A stretch of 62,647 nucleotides of DNA from Methanolobus sp. (GCF_030682845.1 NZ_JAUXNK010000049.1:1-62647); one strand, 5' to 3'; shown: positions 17,332-27,064, counted from the first letter of the stretch. Notes: generated from the sequence alone by a model not told the origin. Numbers and translations: made by a program.

Positions 17332-17346
17332 GGAGTCAGAGACTCC
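17332..17346 (-). terminator. Possible hairpin downstream of the tubulin-like gene
   Basis: GGAGTC at 17332-17337 and GACTCC at 17341-17346 form a perfect 6-bp stem with a 3-base loop, about 30 bp past the stop of the leftward tubulin-like gene. There is only a short T stretch after it, so a terminator role is uncertain. Confidence 0.3.
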
Positions 17347-17376
17347 TGCAGGGAGGAAAACACTGCTGAAAAAGAA

Positions 17377-18483
17377 TCAATAGGATGGGTCCATGCCATC
17401 TATCTGTGAGAAGGCCTTATCCAGCTCTTTCATACTATCAACTCTTTCTTTTTTCTTCTTTTCGTAATTGATGGCTTCCACAGCTATGGCGTACAGTTTC
17501 TCAAGCTCAACTGCAGACTCAAGAGTGAGCACGGTGAGCACCTGCGGCAACTCATCGTTGCGCACAATGATCCCTTTGAACACCTGACCTACACTGCTTG
17601 ACAGCTTTTCAACCTCAGAGGAGACTTCATCGATGCTCATGTATTTCCGGTCACCCCTGATAATGATCATCGACCTGCTTGCCTCTTGGTAGGCGTCTGT
17701 AGAGAAAAGCAGTCCTTCTGGAGAGAGAGCCTTCTTTATAACAGCCCTGATGGGCATTTCCGAATCTGCTTCATAGAAGCCGATAGTTGCAATCCCAGCA
17801 CCGCCACTCATTACTGTTTTGAAATCACCCAGATCAGTCACCATCATCATTTCACTGTCCAGTGCATCAAGCAGGAACAAGAGCCGCCTGGCGATCATAT
17901 CGTTAATCCCATTATAGGCTGACTCCACATTCCCGCCCATTTGTTTGAGGAACTGGTTGTCAGCAAGGATAATGCCGTCGGTGCCGCTTTCACGCAGATC
18001 TTTCAGGCAGAAGGCAGCATTTTGCAGATAAAGTGTTCCTTCTTCCCTGAAAGGCAGAACAACAATTGCATAAATGGGATAATTACACTTTTGCTTTAGT
18101 TCTTTTATCAGCATCGGTGTAAAAGAGGAGCCTGTTCCTCCCGAAGCAGAGGTGATAACAAAAGCAACATCAAAATTCCCTCGTTCCTGGATGTTCTTCA
18201 TAATGAGGGTCTTGTTGTCCTCAAAGACATGTTTGCCCACATTCCGGTTGGCACCGACTCCATGCAGATGGGGGGTGTGTATGCGGTCCTTCGCCTTGGT
18301 GAAACTCATTTCCTTGAGGTCGTTCACCGCAGTGTTGATAGCAATTGTCTGGACGTTACTTTTATATTTTTGATGAGCCAAGTATTTAGCAAAGCGGCTC
18401 TTGGTGCCAAAAGCGTCCCTGTTGATAGCATCAAGAATACGGTTTCCGCATTGTCCGTTCCCAATTATTAGTATATTGAGCAA
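17377..18483 (-). CDS. Tubulin/FtsZ-superfamily GTPase, CetZ-like
   Basis: A 368-residue GTPase of the tubulin superfamily. It begins LNILIIGNGQCGNRILDAI, with the GQCGN motif found in eukaryotic tubulins. It carries a T3 loop (HGVGANRNVGK), a T4 loop SASGGTGSS (the FtsZ form is GGGTGSG), NGINDMIARRL for nucleotide contact, and a T7-like TDLGDFKTVMSGGAGIATIGF. These fit the archaeal CetZ group better than FtsZ. CetZ proteins influence cell shape and surface organisation in haloarchaea; the role in methanogens is unknown. It starts at TTG 18483 with GGAGGACTCTC in front, and its C-terminus is charged and lysine-rich (NYEKKKKERV). The next gene upstream encodes a CARDB surface protein in the same orientation. 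Confidence 0.82.
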   Translation of the reverse strand: MLNILIIGNGQCGNRILDAINRDAFGTKSRFAKYLAHQKYKSNVQTIAINTAVNDLKEMSFTKAKDRIHTPHLHGVGANRNVGKHVFEDNKTLIMKNIQERGNFDVAFVITSASGGTGSSFTPMLIKELKQKCNYPIYAIVVLPFREEGTLYLQNAAFCLKDLRESGTDGIILADNQFLKQMGGNVESAYNGINDMIARRLLFLLDALDSEMMMVTDLGDFKTVMSGGAGIATIGFYEADSEMPIRAVIKKALSPEGLLFSTDAYQEASRSMIIIRGDRKYMSIDEVSSEVEKLSSSVGQVFKGIIVRNDELPQVLTVLTLESAVELEKLYAIAVEAINYEKKKKERVDSMKELDKAFSQIDGMDPSY

Positions 18484-18553
18484 GAGAGTCCTCCTATGAT
18501 AAGTATAATAGTAATATAATAAATCTTGTGCTCAGCATTTTCCAGTAACTGTA

Positions 18554-19813
18554 TCAGAACTTGTACTGCCTGTGCCTGTAGAATAACCAGCCTGCTACAG
18601 CCCCGATCACAAGCAAAGGAGCCAGATACACATAAACGGGCTGCTCAAGCAGATGATCATATTTCCCCTTCTTGACATAGATAGCATTGGTCACAGAAGT
18701 TGAGCTGGCAACTTGAGAAGTAGGATTTATCCCGTCGCTGAAACGGTAAGAGTTTTGGGTTGACAGTGTATAGGTACCTTCATCCATAGCCTTCAGATTG
18801 AAAGATATCTCTTTTTCCTGCTGAACACCGAAAGACTCCAGATAGATGGTCGGCACGCCTGAGATAATCTCAATAGCAGAATCGCCGCCGGAATATTTCA
18901 GGCCTGTGGGAACTGCCAGATTCACCGTAACAGCGCTTGCCGAAGACTCACCGATGTTCTTTATCCGGATAGTTCCCTGAAGGTTACCCCTTCGGTCAAC
19001 AGTATACTTATCAACCACCAACGTGACATCGAGATTGGCTTTCTTACTACTGTCCTCGACTATTATAGTAGGCGTATTAGAAGATGCCTGAGGCAGGTCA
19101 TCCCCTATACTGTTGGAATAGATAGCAGTAGTGGGATTTAAAACAAATGTCCCGGGTTCCGTCGCTTTCAAACTGTATGCATAAATAAGTCGAGTCTCAC
19201 CTTTTTTAATTACAGTCTGTCCAGAAGGAGATATCAAAGTCTGCTGCAATACGAACTTAGCAGAAGTAGGGTCAGAAAAAAGGACTTTTTCAGCGTCACC
19301 ATCTCCACTGTTTGTTACTGATACTTTTACATTTATGACGTCCCCTACCATAATACTATCTGCGTCAACTGTTTTGGTAATTTCAAGGACAGGAGTTTTG
19401 GGAAAAACTGCATTTTTATGGCCACCTTTAACTTCACCCAATGTTTTACTATTTATAAAACTTCCATCCGTGACGGTGATCAACAGTTTAGCGCGGAGAG
19501 CTATGCCAGAATGTATGGAGATTAAAGTTACTTCTACATCTTCGCCTTCAACTGTGAATTTGAAGGAGCTACCTACCGATACGAACTTATCGTGTGTTGG
19601 AGTGGCACTTTCACCTTCAAATACATAAATAGTTGCAGCTCCATGTTCAGAGAAGACCTCAGCTACGTCGATAACATAATTGTTTATCTGAAATCCATCG
19701 CCCTCTAATAGAGTATCATTAAACAATATTTTTCCCGAGGCACTGCCTGCTGATATCAGTAGCAGGAGTACAGCCAGCGAGATGAAAGTAAGTGTTTTTC
19801 CAAAATGCTTCAT
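18554..19813 (-). CDS. CARDB/DUF11-type (COG1361) surface protein with C-terminal anchor
   Basis: A 419-residue secreted protein. The signal peptide is residues 1-28 (FISLAVLLLLISAGSASG). The N-terminal ~110 residues form a separate domain; CARDB/DUF11-like repeats follow, including VNVKVSVTNSGDGDAEKV and QGTIRIKNIGESSASAVTVNL. One membrane helix is at about 395-413 (PLLVIGAVAGWLFY), followed by a short basic end. ATG 19813 follows GAGGGAAC. It is not beside an ABC operon, unlike the other CARDB proteins in this window, but lies 70 bp upstream of the tubulin-like gene on the same strand. A cell-surface role is likely; the precise job is unknown. Confidence 0.82.
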   Translation of the reverse strand: MKHFGKTLTFISLAVLLLLISAGSASGKILFNDTLLEGDGFQINNYVIDVAEVFSEHGAATIYVFEGESATPTHDKFVSVGSSFKFTVEGEDVEVTLISIHSGIALRAKLLITVTDGSFINSKTLGEVKGGHKNAVFPKTPVLEITKTVDADSIMVGDVINVKVSVTNSGDGDAEKVLFSDPTSAKFVLQQTLISPSGQTVIKKGETRLIYAYSLKATEPGTFVLNPTTAIYSNSIGDDLPQASSNTPTIIVEDSSKKANLDVTLVVDKYTVDRRGNLQGTIRIKNIGESSASAVTVNLAVPTGLKYSGGDSAIEIISGVPTIYLESFGVQQEKEISFNLKAMDEGTYTLSTQNSYRFSDGINPTSQVASSTSVTNAIYVKKGKYDHLLEQPVYVYLAPLLVIGAVAGWLFYRHRQYKF

Positions 19814-19928
19814 GTTCCCTCAAACAGTTAGCCATTAACAAACTCTGGTTCCGTATAAGCCGAGAAATATGCGGCGGTTAATATAAAGCTTGTGTTATGT
19901 AATCATTAGATGTATGAACTAATATCTA

Positions 19929-20768
19929 TTAAATCTTGCTCTTTTGATTGGAAAATTCAAGGCTGATATCTATCCATCTGGCCTGATGTATAAGTGAGCC
20001 CATGGAGATCACATGGACGCCTGTTCGTGCATAAGCTTCAATGTTATCAGGCCCGATACCCCCGGAGACCTCGATGATAATATGCCCGGGGATTACTGCT
20101 CTTTTCAGGCTGGCCATAGTATCCGCGACCTGATGCGGATCCATATTATCCAGCATGATGATATCCGCCCCAAGAGCCGCAGCCTGAAGTGCATCGTCAC
20201 CTGACTCGACCTCAACTTCTATCTTCTGGGTAAAACTTGCATTTTTCCTTGCAGACATTATGGCAGCCTCGATGCCCATCATCTTGACATGATTATCCTT
20301 TATCATGACAGCATCCGATAGGTTGAACCTGTGAGGGTCGCCACCGCCCGCAATGACAGCAAGCTTCTCATACTTGCGCAGACCCGGAGTGGTCTTTCTT
20401 GTACATGCAACCCTCGCATTTGAGATACGTGCGACACTATCCACGCACCTGCGCGTCAATGTTGCAATACCGCATAAGTGACCCAGGAAGTTCAGAACTA
20501 TGCGCTCGGCCCGGAGTATGGATACTGAACTGCCACTTAGTGAAAAAATAGTGCTGCCCCCTGCAATCCTATCCCCGTCTGCGCAACTGCTCACGGCACT
20601 TATTCCGAGATAATCAAAAAAGGATCTTGCAACATCCACTCCAGCCATGACACAGTCTTCTTTTGTGAAAATAATGGCTTCGACTTCCCGGTCAGGAACA
20701 AGGGTACAGGAAACATCATTGTACCCAAGGTCCTCCGCTAGAAAATATTCTATATCAGTGATGAGCAT
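19929..20768 (-). CDS. nadC: Nicotinate-nucleotide pyrophosphorylase (quinolinate phosphoribosyltransferase)
   Basis: A 279-residue NadC, which converts quinolinate and PRPP to nicotinate mononucleotide, the third step of de novo NAD synthesis. Motifs seen are LAEDLGYNDVSC, LNFLGHLCGIATLTRR, RKTTPGLRKYEKLAV, GGGDPHRFNLSDAVMIKDNH, VEVES and LDNMDP. The frame is open to a TTG at 20825 (298 residues) that has AGGT seven bases upstream. ATG 20768 gives the usual family length and N-terminus, and a TATA-like AATATAAAT lies inside the longer version, so the shorter start is preferred but not certain. It is divergent from nadX-nadA, so the three de novo NAD genes sit together. Confidence 0.93.
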   Translation of the reverse strand: MLITDIEYFLAEDLGYNDVSCTLVPDREVEAIIFTKEDCVMAGVDVARSFFDYLGISAVSSCADGDRIAGGSTIFSLSGSSVSILRAERIVLNFLGHLCGIATLTRRCVDSVARISNARVACTRKTTPGLRKYEKLAVIAGGGDPHRFNLSDAVMIKDNHVKMMGIEAAIMSARKNASFTQKIEVEVESGDDALQAAALGADIIMLDNMDPHQVADTMASLKRAVIPGHIIIEVSGGIGPDNIEAYARTGVHVISMGSLIHQARWIDISLEFSNQKSKI

Positions 20769-20903
20769 CCTTTCTTTCACAGTGGGGTAATTATCTTCAA
20801 TGGATTTATATTCTTCCGGATGCAAGGAAAACCTACTTAAGTAATCAATGTAAGCAGTGGAGTAAAAATATCTGTCAATGTATGCGATTTCATGGTGTGA
20901 AGA

Positions 20904-21719
20904 ATGCTCAGGATAGGAGTGATAGGCTGCGGGACCATCGGCAAAGGGATATGCAAGGCCATAGATGACGGAGCTGTGAAAGCCGAACTTGTTGCAGTCT
21001 ATGACAGGAATACCTGCGATGCCGAGAAACTAAAGGGGCAGTTCAATAGATGCAAGCCTGAATTCATGGAAATCGCCGAGATGGTGCAAAATATAGACCT
21101 GCTGGTGGAATGTGCCTCGCAGGAAGCGGTCTATGACGTCGTTCCGCTTGCACTCATCTCTAAGTGTGATGTGATGATATTGAGCGTCGGAGCTCTTGCA
21201 GATGAGGAACTACGCCGCAGAATAGAGGATCTGGCTACTGAAAACAGTTGCAAGGTATATATCCCATCCGGGGCCATTGTCGGCCTCGACGGACTGAAAT
21301 CCGCGTCTATTGGAGAAATATACTCCGCTACCATCACAACCAGAAAGCCTCCACGCGGACTTGTCGGTGCACCATTTGTCATCCGCAACAACATAGACCT
21401 TGACAGGATAAATGCTCCTACCGTACTGTTCGAAGGTCCGGCAAGCGAAGCAGTCAAGGCTTTCCCGGCAAACGTCAATGTAGCAGCCACTTTAAGCGTT
21501 GCAGGCATAGGATTTGAGAAGACAGAAGTAAGAGTAATTGCCGATCCGACGATCACACGCAATATACACGAAATCACAGTGGTGGGCTCTTTCGGAGAAT
21601 TTGCAACAAAAGTTGAGAATGTCCCCTCCCCTTCAAACCCTAAGAGCAGCTATCTTGCACAACTGTCTGCAATAGCGACTTTGAAGAAGATATCGAGCCC
21701 TTTTCAGATAGGGACCTGA
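20904..21719 (+). CDS. nadX: L-aspartate dehydrogenase
   Basis: A 271-residue NadX. It oxidises L-aspartate to iminoaspartate with NAD(P), replacing the oxygen-dependent NadB; this suits an anaerobe. The Rossmann start is GVIGCGTIGKGICKAI, the middle has IPSGAIVGLDGLKSAS, and the conserved C-terminal block is FPANVNVAATLSVAGIGF with the DPTITRNIHEI active-site histidine. ATG 20904 follows GGTGTGA. The next gene, nadA, lies 39 bp downstream and uses the product directly. Confidence 0.95.
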   Translation: MLRIGVIGCGTIGKGICKAIDDGAVKAELVAVYDRNTCDAEKLKGQFNRCKPEFMEIAEMVQNIDLLVECASQEAVYDVVPLALISKCDVMILSVGALADEELRRRIEDLATENSCKVYIPSGAIVGLDGLKSASIGEIYSATITTRKPPRGLVGAPFVIRNNIDLDRINAPTVLFEGPASEAVKAFPANVNVAATLSVAGIGFEKTEVRVIADPTITRNIHEITVVGSFGEFATKVENVPSPSNPKSSYLAQLSAIATLKKISSPFQIGT

Positions 21720-21758
21720 AAATCCGCCAGACTTATTGAATAAATTTCTAGTGATCCC

Positions 21759-22679
21759 ATGCAGGATATAAGAAAAACCATTGAAAGGATCAATGAACTA
21801 AAGCATATGCGCAATGCTGTCATCCTTGCCCATAATTACGAAAGGGGTGAAATCCAGGATGTAGCTGATTTCACAGGCGACTCCCTTGGTCTCAGCCAGC
21901 AGGCAGTGCAGCAGAAGGCAGATGTTATAGTATTTTGCGGAGTGCATTTCATGGCAGAGAGCGCTGCCATCCTGAGCCCGCACAAAACCGTTCTGCTGCC
22001 AGAGCTCCATGCGGGATGCCCTATGGCATCAATGGTGACTGCCGGCGCTATGCGTGAAGAAAAGAAGAAATATCCAGAAGCTGCTGTTGTCTGTTATGTC
22101 AATTCTACTGCAGAGGTCAAAGCAGAGAGTGATATCTGTTGCACCTCGGCAAATGCCATCGAGGTCGTCAACTCCCTTAATGAAGAGGAAGTGCTCTTTG
22201 TTCCCGACAGGAATCTTGCAGATTATGTGGCAAGGAACACTGATAAAAGAATAATCCCATGGAATGGACACTGTCCCACACATAACCAGATACTTGTAAG
22301 CGATATGATAAAAGCCAGGAAAGCGCATCCTGATGCAGAAGTGCTTGCACACCCGGAATGTCGCAGAGAGGTCCTTGACCTGTCAGATAAGATATACAGT
22401 ACCACAGGAATGCTGGATCACGCCGGCAGATCAGCAACTAAGGAGTTTATTGTTGCAACTGAAAAAGGCATCCTTCACAAACTGGAAAAGGATAATCCTG
22501 GCAAGAAATTCTATAGTGCATCCGATTTCGCTGTATGTCCCGATATGAAGGCCATAGACCTTGATGCCCTTTTGCTCAGCCTTGAGAAGATGCAGCATAT
22601 AATATCTGTTCCGGAAGATGTGAGAGTCAGGGCAAAGCTTGCACTTGACCGCATGCTTGCGATCAAAAGGAACAGATAG
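21759..22679 (+). CDS. nadA: Quinolinate synthase
   Basis: A 306-residue NadA, which condenses iminoaspartate with dihydroxyacetone phosphate to quinolinate using one [4Fe-4S] cluster. Family markers are [26 protein letters not shown], the cysteine in [35 protein letters not shown], the cysteine in [27 protein letters not shown] and the HPECRREV cysteine. The ribosome site is weak (GTGATCCC just before ATG 21759). It sits between nadX and the prenyltransferase gene and ends in TAG. Confidence 0.95.
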   Translation: MQDIRKTIERINELKHMRNAVILAHNYERGEIQDVADFTGDSLGLSQQAVQQKADVIVFCGVHFMAESAAILSPHKTVLLPELHAGCPMASMVTAGAMREEKKKYPEAAVVCYVNSTAEVKAESDICCTSANAIEVVNSLNEEEVLFVPDRNLADYVARNTDKRIIPWNGHCPTHNQILVSDMIKARKAHPDAEVLAHPECRREVLDLSDKIYSTTGMLDHAGRSATKEFIVATEKGILHKLEKDNPGKKFYSASDFAVCPDMKAIDLDALLLSLEKMQHIISVPEDVRVRAKLALDRMLAIKRNR

Positions 22680-22699
22680 AGAGCGGAGCTTAACAAAAA

Positions 22700-23551
22700 A
22701 TGAAGGCATATCTGGAACTGATGCGTTATGGCAATTGCATCATGGCTGCGATTGCTGCATCCATAGGGGTTTTTATTGCATACAATATTCTGTCAGTGAA
22801 TACTCCGGGTAGTTTGCCATTCCCTTTCTACGGATCTGCTCTTGTATTTCTGACTGTTTTCCTGGTGACCGGAGCCGGGAACGCCATCAATGACCATTAT
22901 GATGTTGAGATAGACAGGATTAACAAACCCAAAAGACCGATACCTTCAGGAAGGATTGGCACCTCTACAGCTCTTTATTTCTCACTTGCATTATTTGTAG
23001 CGGGTACGGTCAGCGCGTTCATGATAAACATTCCCTGTGGAATTATAGCTATTTTCAACTCCTTGCTCCTGATATATTATGCAAAGAGCCTCAAGCGCAC
23101 GGCTTTCCTTGGAAATCTGGCTGTGGGCTACCTTACCGGATCGACCTTCCTCTTCGGAGGAGCAGTATTCTTTGAAAGAGGCGGGCTTGAAAGCGTTTTC
23201 GTGTTATTCCTGCTTGCAACTCTTGCAACAGTTGCCAGAGAGATAGTCAAGGATATAGAAGACATGGATGGCGACATGAAGGACGGCGCAAACACTCTCC
23301 CAATAGCTATCGGCGCCAGAAAGGCGGCTTATATTGCAGCATCCATAGGCCTTGTCGCTGTGCTGGCAAGTCCGCTGCCTTACTTGCAGTCCCTTATGAG
23401 TACCAGGTATCTTTTCCTCGTAGCTATCGCTGATCTGCTGTTCGCGATTGCAGTCTATGAGATACTGTTAAAGGATAACCCTGCCGGATCGTCCCGCCTG
23501 TTCAAGATGGCAATGGCCTTTGCACTGCTATCCTTCCTTGCCGGGGCCTGA
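22700..23551 (+). CDS. Digeranylgeranylglyceryl phosphate synthase (UbiA family)
   Basis: A 283-residue UbiA-family prenyltransferase with about eight membrane helices. The two Asp-rich sites are [21 protein letters not shown] and [17 protein letters not shown]. In archaea this family transfers the second geranylgeranyl group to GGGP, making the membrane lipid precursor DGGGP; the matching first enzyme (GGGPS) is at 58971-59717. ATG 22700 follows GGAGCTTAAC. It is probably in the nadX-nadA operon (20 bp behind nadA). Other UbiA substrates are possible, but the [15 protein letters not shown] motif is typical of the archaeal lipid enzyme. Confidence 0.9.
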   Translation: MKAYLELMRYGNCIMAAIAASIGVFIAYNILSVNTPGSLPFPFYGSALVFLTVFLVTGAGNAINDHYDVEIDRINKPKRPIPSGRIGTSTALYFSLALFVAGTVSAFMINIPCGIIAIFNSLLLIYYAKSLKRTAFLGNLAVGYLTGSTFLFGGAVFFERGGLESVFVLFLLATLATVAREIVKDIEDMDGDMKDGANTLPIAIGARKAAYIAASIGLVAVLASPLPYLQSLMSTRYLFLVAIADLLFAIAVYEILLKDNPAGSSRLFKMAMAFALLSFLAGA

Positions 23552-23570
23552 CTGACATAGCTGGCTCGGT

Positions 23571-24785
23571 TCAGTACAGAGAGACCATTCCCCTTGCAAG
23601 CTCCATGGTGAACCGCTGAATATTCTCCAGCTCGGTATCTATTACTTCTTTGACTTCTTCCCTGACAGAATCAACAGAACCTTTTTTCATGAGTATCTGG
23701 GCTGCTGCGACCTTTGGCTGATCGATAGCGACACCGATGTCACTCAAAAGCCACACATACGCCTCCTCCACATCAGGCACACTGGTATATATCCGGTCTG
23801 CAATGCGATGTGAGAGTATATTGTATATCTTGCCCACATGGCTCACCGGGTTCTTGCCAGCCGCCGCCTCACTGCTTGCCGGGCGGTTAAGAGAGATTAT
23901 ACCGTTGACACGATTGCCACGGCCCACCTGCCCGCAATCTGCATCCTCGGCTGAAGTCCCTGTAACAGTAGTATAGATACCTTCCAGACCGCGCCCGGGA
24001 ACGTCAAGGTTGTTCAGTTTGAGAGATGTGTTAAGTGAGACTTTATTCTCTTCCAGATAACCTGATATGTAAGCCTGTATGGAATCTATCAGATCATCCT
24101 TCATGCGGAAGTAATGTTCTTCAGATTCTACAAAGCTGTCTATAAGAGGCATGGCTACGGTCATGTCAAAGCTCTTTCCCCTCCTGACTCCCATCACCTT
24201 TATATCTTCACCTGACTCCGGATATTGTTCCTTGAATGTGGAAGAGTTAAGATGCTTTTCCGTATCTAACACCATCCTTTCAGTGAAGGAGAGGGGCGCA
24301 TATCCTACAGCTGCAGAAGTATCATTGGCTCCCAGGAGCTCTCCACCCCTCCTGAAAATATCTGTCAGTTCCGAGGAACCTGGTTTTAGTTCCACCTGGT
24401 AGTCCACATGTTCAGGCTTGACAAAGCGAAGATTCTCATCGAACCATCTGGTGGCCGTATCGATAGCTATGCCGCATACATCTATCTCCTCTCCTTCTGC
24501 CTCGAAGGTAGCGCGGTCCCCGATAACCAGGAGCATGGGATTCACAACCATCCCGCCTCCAAAGATGCCCGCTACCTCCCCGGCCACTAGCAGGCACTTG
24601 TCTGTATTATGGTGAAGTATGGTGCCAAAACGCTCCAGATATTCCCCGGACAGGTTCACCGATATCCTGTCCATCACAGCATCGCATATACTGTCAGGGT
24701 GCCCTTTTCCTTTCCTCTCTACTATCTCCAGGTCCTGCGCAGCCGCACAGGATGCCCTGAATTCCTCTACTGATATATTCCTCAT
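23571..24785 (-). CDS. S-adenosylmethionine synthetase, archaeal type
   Basis: A 404-residue archaeal methionine adenosyltransferase (COG1812), unrelated in overall sequence to bacterial MetK. It makes S-adenosylmethionine from methionine and ATP. Recognised by IVERKGKGHPDSICDAVMDRIS at the start, GGGMVVNPMLLVIGDRA, GVRRGKSFDMTVAMPL, DCGQVGRGNRVNGIISLNRP and GKNPVSHVGKIYN. ATG 24785 gives the family start MRNISVEEF; an ATG at 24800 also has a ribosome site, and the frame reaches 24848. It is a single-gene unit. Confidence 0.95.
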   Translation of the reverse strand: MRNISVEEFRASCAAAQDLEIVERKGKGHPDSICDAVMDRISVNLSGEYLERFGTILHHNTDKCLLVAGEVAGIFGGGMVVNPMLLVIGDRATFEAEGEEIDVCGIAIDTATRWFDENLRFVKPEHVDYQVELKPGSSELTDIFRRGGELLGANDTSAAVGYAPLSFTERMVLDTEKHLNSSTFKEQYPESGEDIKVMGVRRGKSFDMTVAMPLIDSFVESEEHYFRMKDDLIDSIQAYISGYLEENKVSLNTSLKLNNLDVPGRGLEGIYTTVTGTSAEDADCGQVGRGNRVNGIISLNRPASSEAAAGKNPVSHVGKIYNILSHRIADRIYTSVPDVEEAYVWLLSDIGVAIDQPKVAAAQILMKKGSVDSVREEVKEVIDTELENIQRFTMELARGMVSLY

Positions 24786-24883
24786 TTCTTTACCCCCCAT
24801 GTAACCCCTACATGTTTTCCTATTAGCGCGAATGTGGTCCTGATACAATGGCCGGCGGGCGTATCAGGGTTTCAAGCAAGCGA

Positions 24884-25594
24884 TCATATATCCGATTCCT
24901 TATCCCAGGATAGATTTGCTACTGATGCGTGCTCCATGTATTCCTGCAGTATCATAGGAAATGTGCTTGCTGGAACAAACCTCACCCCAAGTTCTTCCGC
25001 CCATTTCTGTATCCCAAAATCACTTGCCACTACCGCTGCTTCCAGTTCCCTGGCAAGGATTAGCACGTCAATGTCCGGAGCACTGTCAAGAATTCCATAG
25101 CGCAGAGCACTTCGATATTTGTTCCTGAACTTACCGATATGGACCCCGATGACACCTCTCTCGACATCAGCCTCAATATCTTTCTTGTTATCTGCTTTTG
25201 TCGGGATGAGCAGGCAATCGGTGGATGACTCCCATATGGTTTCCTCGGCTATTACCATTCCTTTGTTGATGCGCTCCCTCATGTGCGAGACATATTCATG
25301 GAAAACTTTGGATGGGATCTGCACGTTATACCTGTCCGGAGCCTTTTTCACCAGCCATGTATCGATCTTTGCTATGACATCGGCATCACAGCCATTGTTC
25401 TGTGCGAAATCACGCAGCTCATTGTACACGGATGGGAAGGGCACATAACAACTGATACCAAGCTTCAGGCGTGCAGATGCTATCAATTCCAGCACTTTCC
25501 TCATCCCGTCGCACATACCCGCAACATTAAGCTTTTCGCGGGCCTGCAGATCGGTGAGTGCGGTAGTATCCAGAACAAAACGTTGCCTTAGCAT
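24884..25594 (-). CDS. HARP-type protein-only RNase P (UPF0278, PIN domain)
   Basis: A 236-residue PIN-domain protein of the UPF0278/RNA-ligase-partner family, now known as HARP (homolog of Aquifex RNase P). In Aquifex it matures tRNA 5' ends without RNA. Acidic PIN residues are visible in [11 protein letters not shown] at the start and in [31 protein letters not shown] near the end. The central part is helical (about residues 70-150). ATG 25594 follows GGGGTTTAT. It stands alone upstream of metK. Archaea normally also have RNA-based RNase P, so this is probably an accessory nuclease. Confidence 0.85.
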   Translation of the reverse strand: MLRQRFVLDTTALTDLQAREKLNVAGMCDGMRKVLELIASARLKLGISCYVPFPSVYNELRDFAQNNGCDADVIAKIDTWLVKKAPDRYNVQIPSKVFHEYVSHMRERINKGMVIAEETIWESSTDCLLIPTKADNKKDIEADVERGVIGVHIGKFRNKYRSALRYGILDSAPDIDVLILARELEAAVVASDFGIQKWAEELGVRFVPASTFPMILQEYMEHASVANLSWDKESDI

Positions 25595-25719
25595 ATAAAC
25601 CCCTGAGCAGATCACAGGTTTTGTTTAAGCTTAACCTGCTATTAATAAAGGGAATCCCAGGCTTAAGTATTTTTGGTAGTCCCCGGTAATCTATACATTA
25701 TAAAATGGGAGTAGATTAC

Positions 25720-25733
25720 AATAAATATATATA
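25720..25733 (+). promoter_or_regulatory. TATA-like box upstream of the response-regulator/kinase operon
   Basis: ATAAATATATATAC at 25720-25733 lies about 45 bases before the regulator's ATG at 25774, a suitable place for an archaeal TATA box. It would also serve the overlapping kinase gene. Confidence 0.5.
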
Positions 25734-25773
25734 CATACCTATTTAAACTATTATCAAAACTATCAGGGATAAA

Positions 25774-26163
25774 ATGACAAAAGTACTGGTTGTTGAAGAT
25801 AATCTTATGAACATGGAGCTTGTCACCTTTATTCTGACAGCCGGCGGCATTGATGTCACACAAGCTTTCGACGGACCTGAAGCACTTGACAAGATAAAGG
25901 AAAAAACATTTGACCTTATACTCCTTGACATCCAACTCCCGGGAATGGATGGGATCGAAGTTATCCGGAACATAAATACAGATAAGGTAGTCCTGAATAC
26001 ACCTATAGTTGCATTGACAGCCCATGCGATGCAGGGAGATGAACAAAAGTTCATCGATGCGGGATGCGTCGGGTATATCTCAAAACCGATAGATATCTCA
26101 ACCTTTGTAGAGAGAGTAAACTCATACATAGCAGGCGGAGGAGCAAAACCTGAAGATACGTAA
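25774..26163 (+). CDS. Response regulator, single receiver domain (CheY-like)
   Basis: A 129-residue stand-alone receiver domain with the acidic pocket VVEDNLMN, phosphoacceptor Asp in LILLDIQLPGMDGIE (about residue 52), Thr/Ala switch VALTAHAM and Lys in YISKPID. There is no output domain, so it likely acts by protein contact or as a phosphorelay partner. ATG 25774 follows AGGGATAAA. The end overlaps the probable start of the kinase gene, so it is almost certainly the kinase's partner. Confidence 0.93.
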   Translation: MTKVLVVEDNLMNMELVTFILTAGGIDVTQAFDGPEALDKIKEKTFDLILLDIQLPGMDGIEVIRNINTDKVVLNTPIVALTAHAMQGDEQKFIDAGCVGYISKPIDISTFVERVNSYIAGGGAKPEDT

Positions 26164-27064
26164 CAGGACAATTGTAATCCTTGCAACCACATTCATCTGC
26201 CTGTTCGTCTTGCTTGCCTTGACTACAGAATTAATAATTGAGGATAGTTTTTCCAGCCTTGAAGAGCGGGAAGTTGCAACTAATGTTTTCAGAGCCAAAG
26301 CATCTATTGATTCCAGGACAAATAATCTTCTGGCTACGGCGAAGGATTGGGGCCAATGGTCAGACACCTATGAGTTTATGCAGGGAGACAGCAGTTATAT
26401 TGATAATAATCTTGATGTCGTGACTATGGCAAACCTGCAGATAGATATGATGCTGTTCTATGATATCTCCGGTAATCTCTACCATGCTGCCGGAGTGGAT
26501 CATCATACCTATGAAGAAAGAGAGATATCAGCAGCTTTTATCGACCACGTAAATAAAGAGCATCTTCTTTTCTCAGAGCCCTCTCTTCAAAAACAAATCT
26601 CAGGAATAATAAGCACTCCAGAAGGACCGATGATGGTTGGAACAAGTGCTATAACTCCAAGCCCCAGCGAAGAAACTGTTGCAGGCACTATTGTGGTCGC
26701 AAAGTTCCTGGATCCCGAGTTTGTCGAGGAAATGGAGGAAATGACCCAGCTATCTATAAATATAAAAGAGGTTGATGATGAGGTTTCAACTCTGGCTGAA
26801 AACACCGCCATCCTGCAAGGTAACGGACGTTTAAAGATAGATACTATAAATAAGGGCACTGTCACAGGCACCACCATAGTGGATGACATTAACGGCATCC
26901 AGGTACTGAACCTGCAGATAGAGATGCCAAGGGATGTTTACCAGCAGGGTCAGTCTGCCATGAAGTATGTACTGTTTGCCATGATTATAATTAATTTACG
27001 GGCTTGTACTCTTGCTACTGATGGAAAAATCCGTGCTGGCGCGTCTTACCCTTCTCAGCCGTAA
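26150..27064 (+). pseudogene. N-terminal half (membrane/CHASE4 sensor) of a frameshifted histidine kinase
   Basis: This frame encodes the sensor part of the hybrid kinase completed at 27012-28763. It has a first membrane helix (IVILATTFICLFVLLALTT), a CHASE4-type extracellular domain (about 35-265: ATAKDWGQWSDTYEFM, IVVAKFLDPEFVEEM) and the start of the second helix (KYVLFAMIII). Past about 26990 the frame becomes unrelated sequence and stops at 27064. The kinase frame resumes with YGLVLLLLMEKSVLARL, so an indel lies at about 26985-27000. No standard start codon precedes the first helix: CTG at 26150 has GGAGGAG six bases upstream and gives LKIRNRT, while TTG 26210 would cut the helix. Confidence 0.78.

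Noticed and set aside
17377-18483. Calling the tubulin-superfamily gene ftsZ
   Set aside because: The GQCGN start and the altered T4 loop do not match FtsZ.
22679-22712. Read-through of the nadA TAG as pyrrolysine
   Set aside because: The extension would be only about nine residues and NadA already has its full family length; TAG acts as an ordinary stop here.
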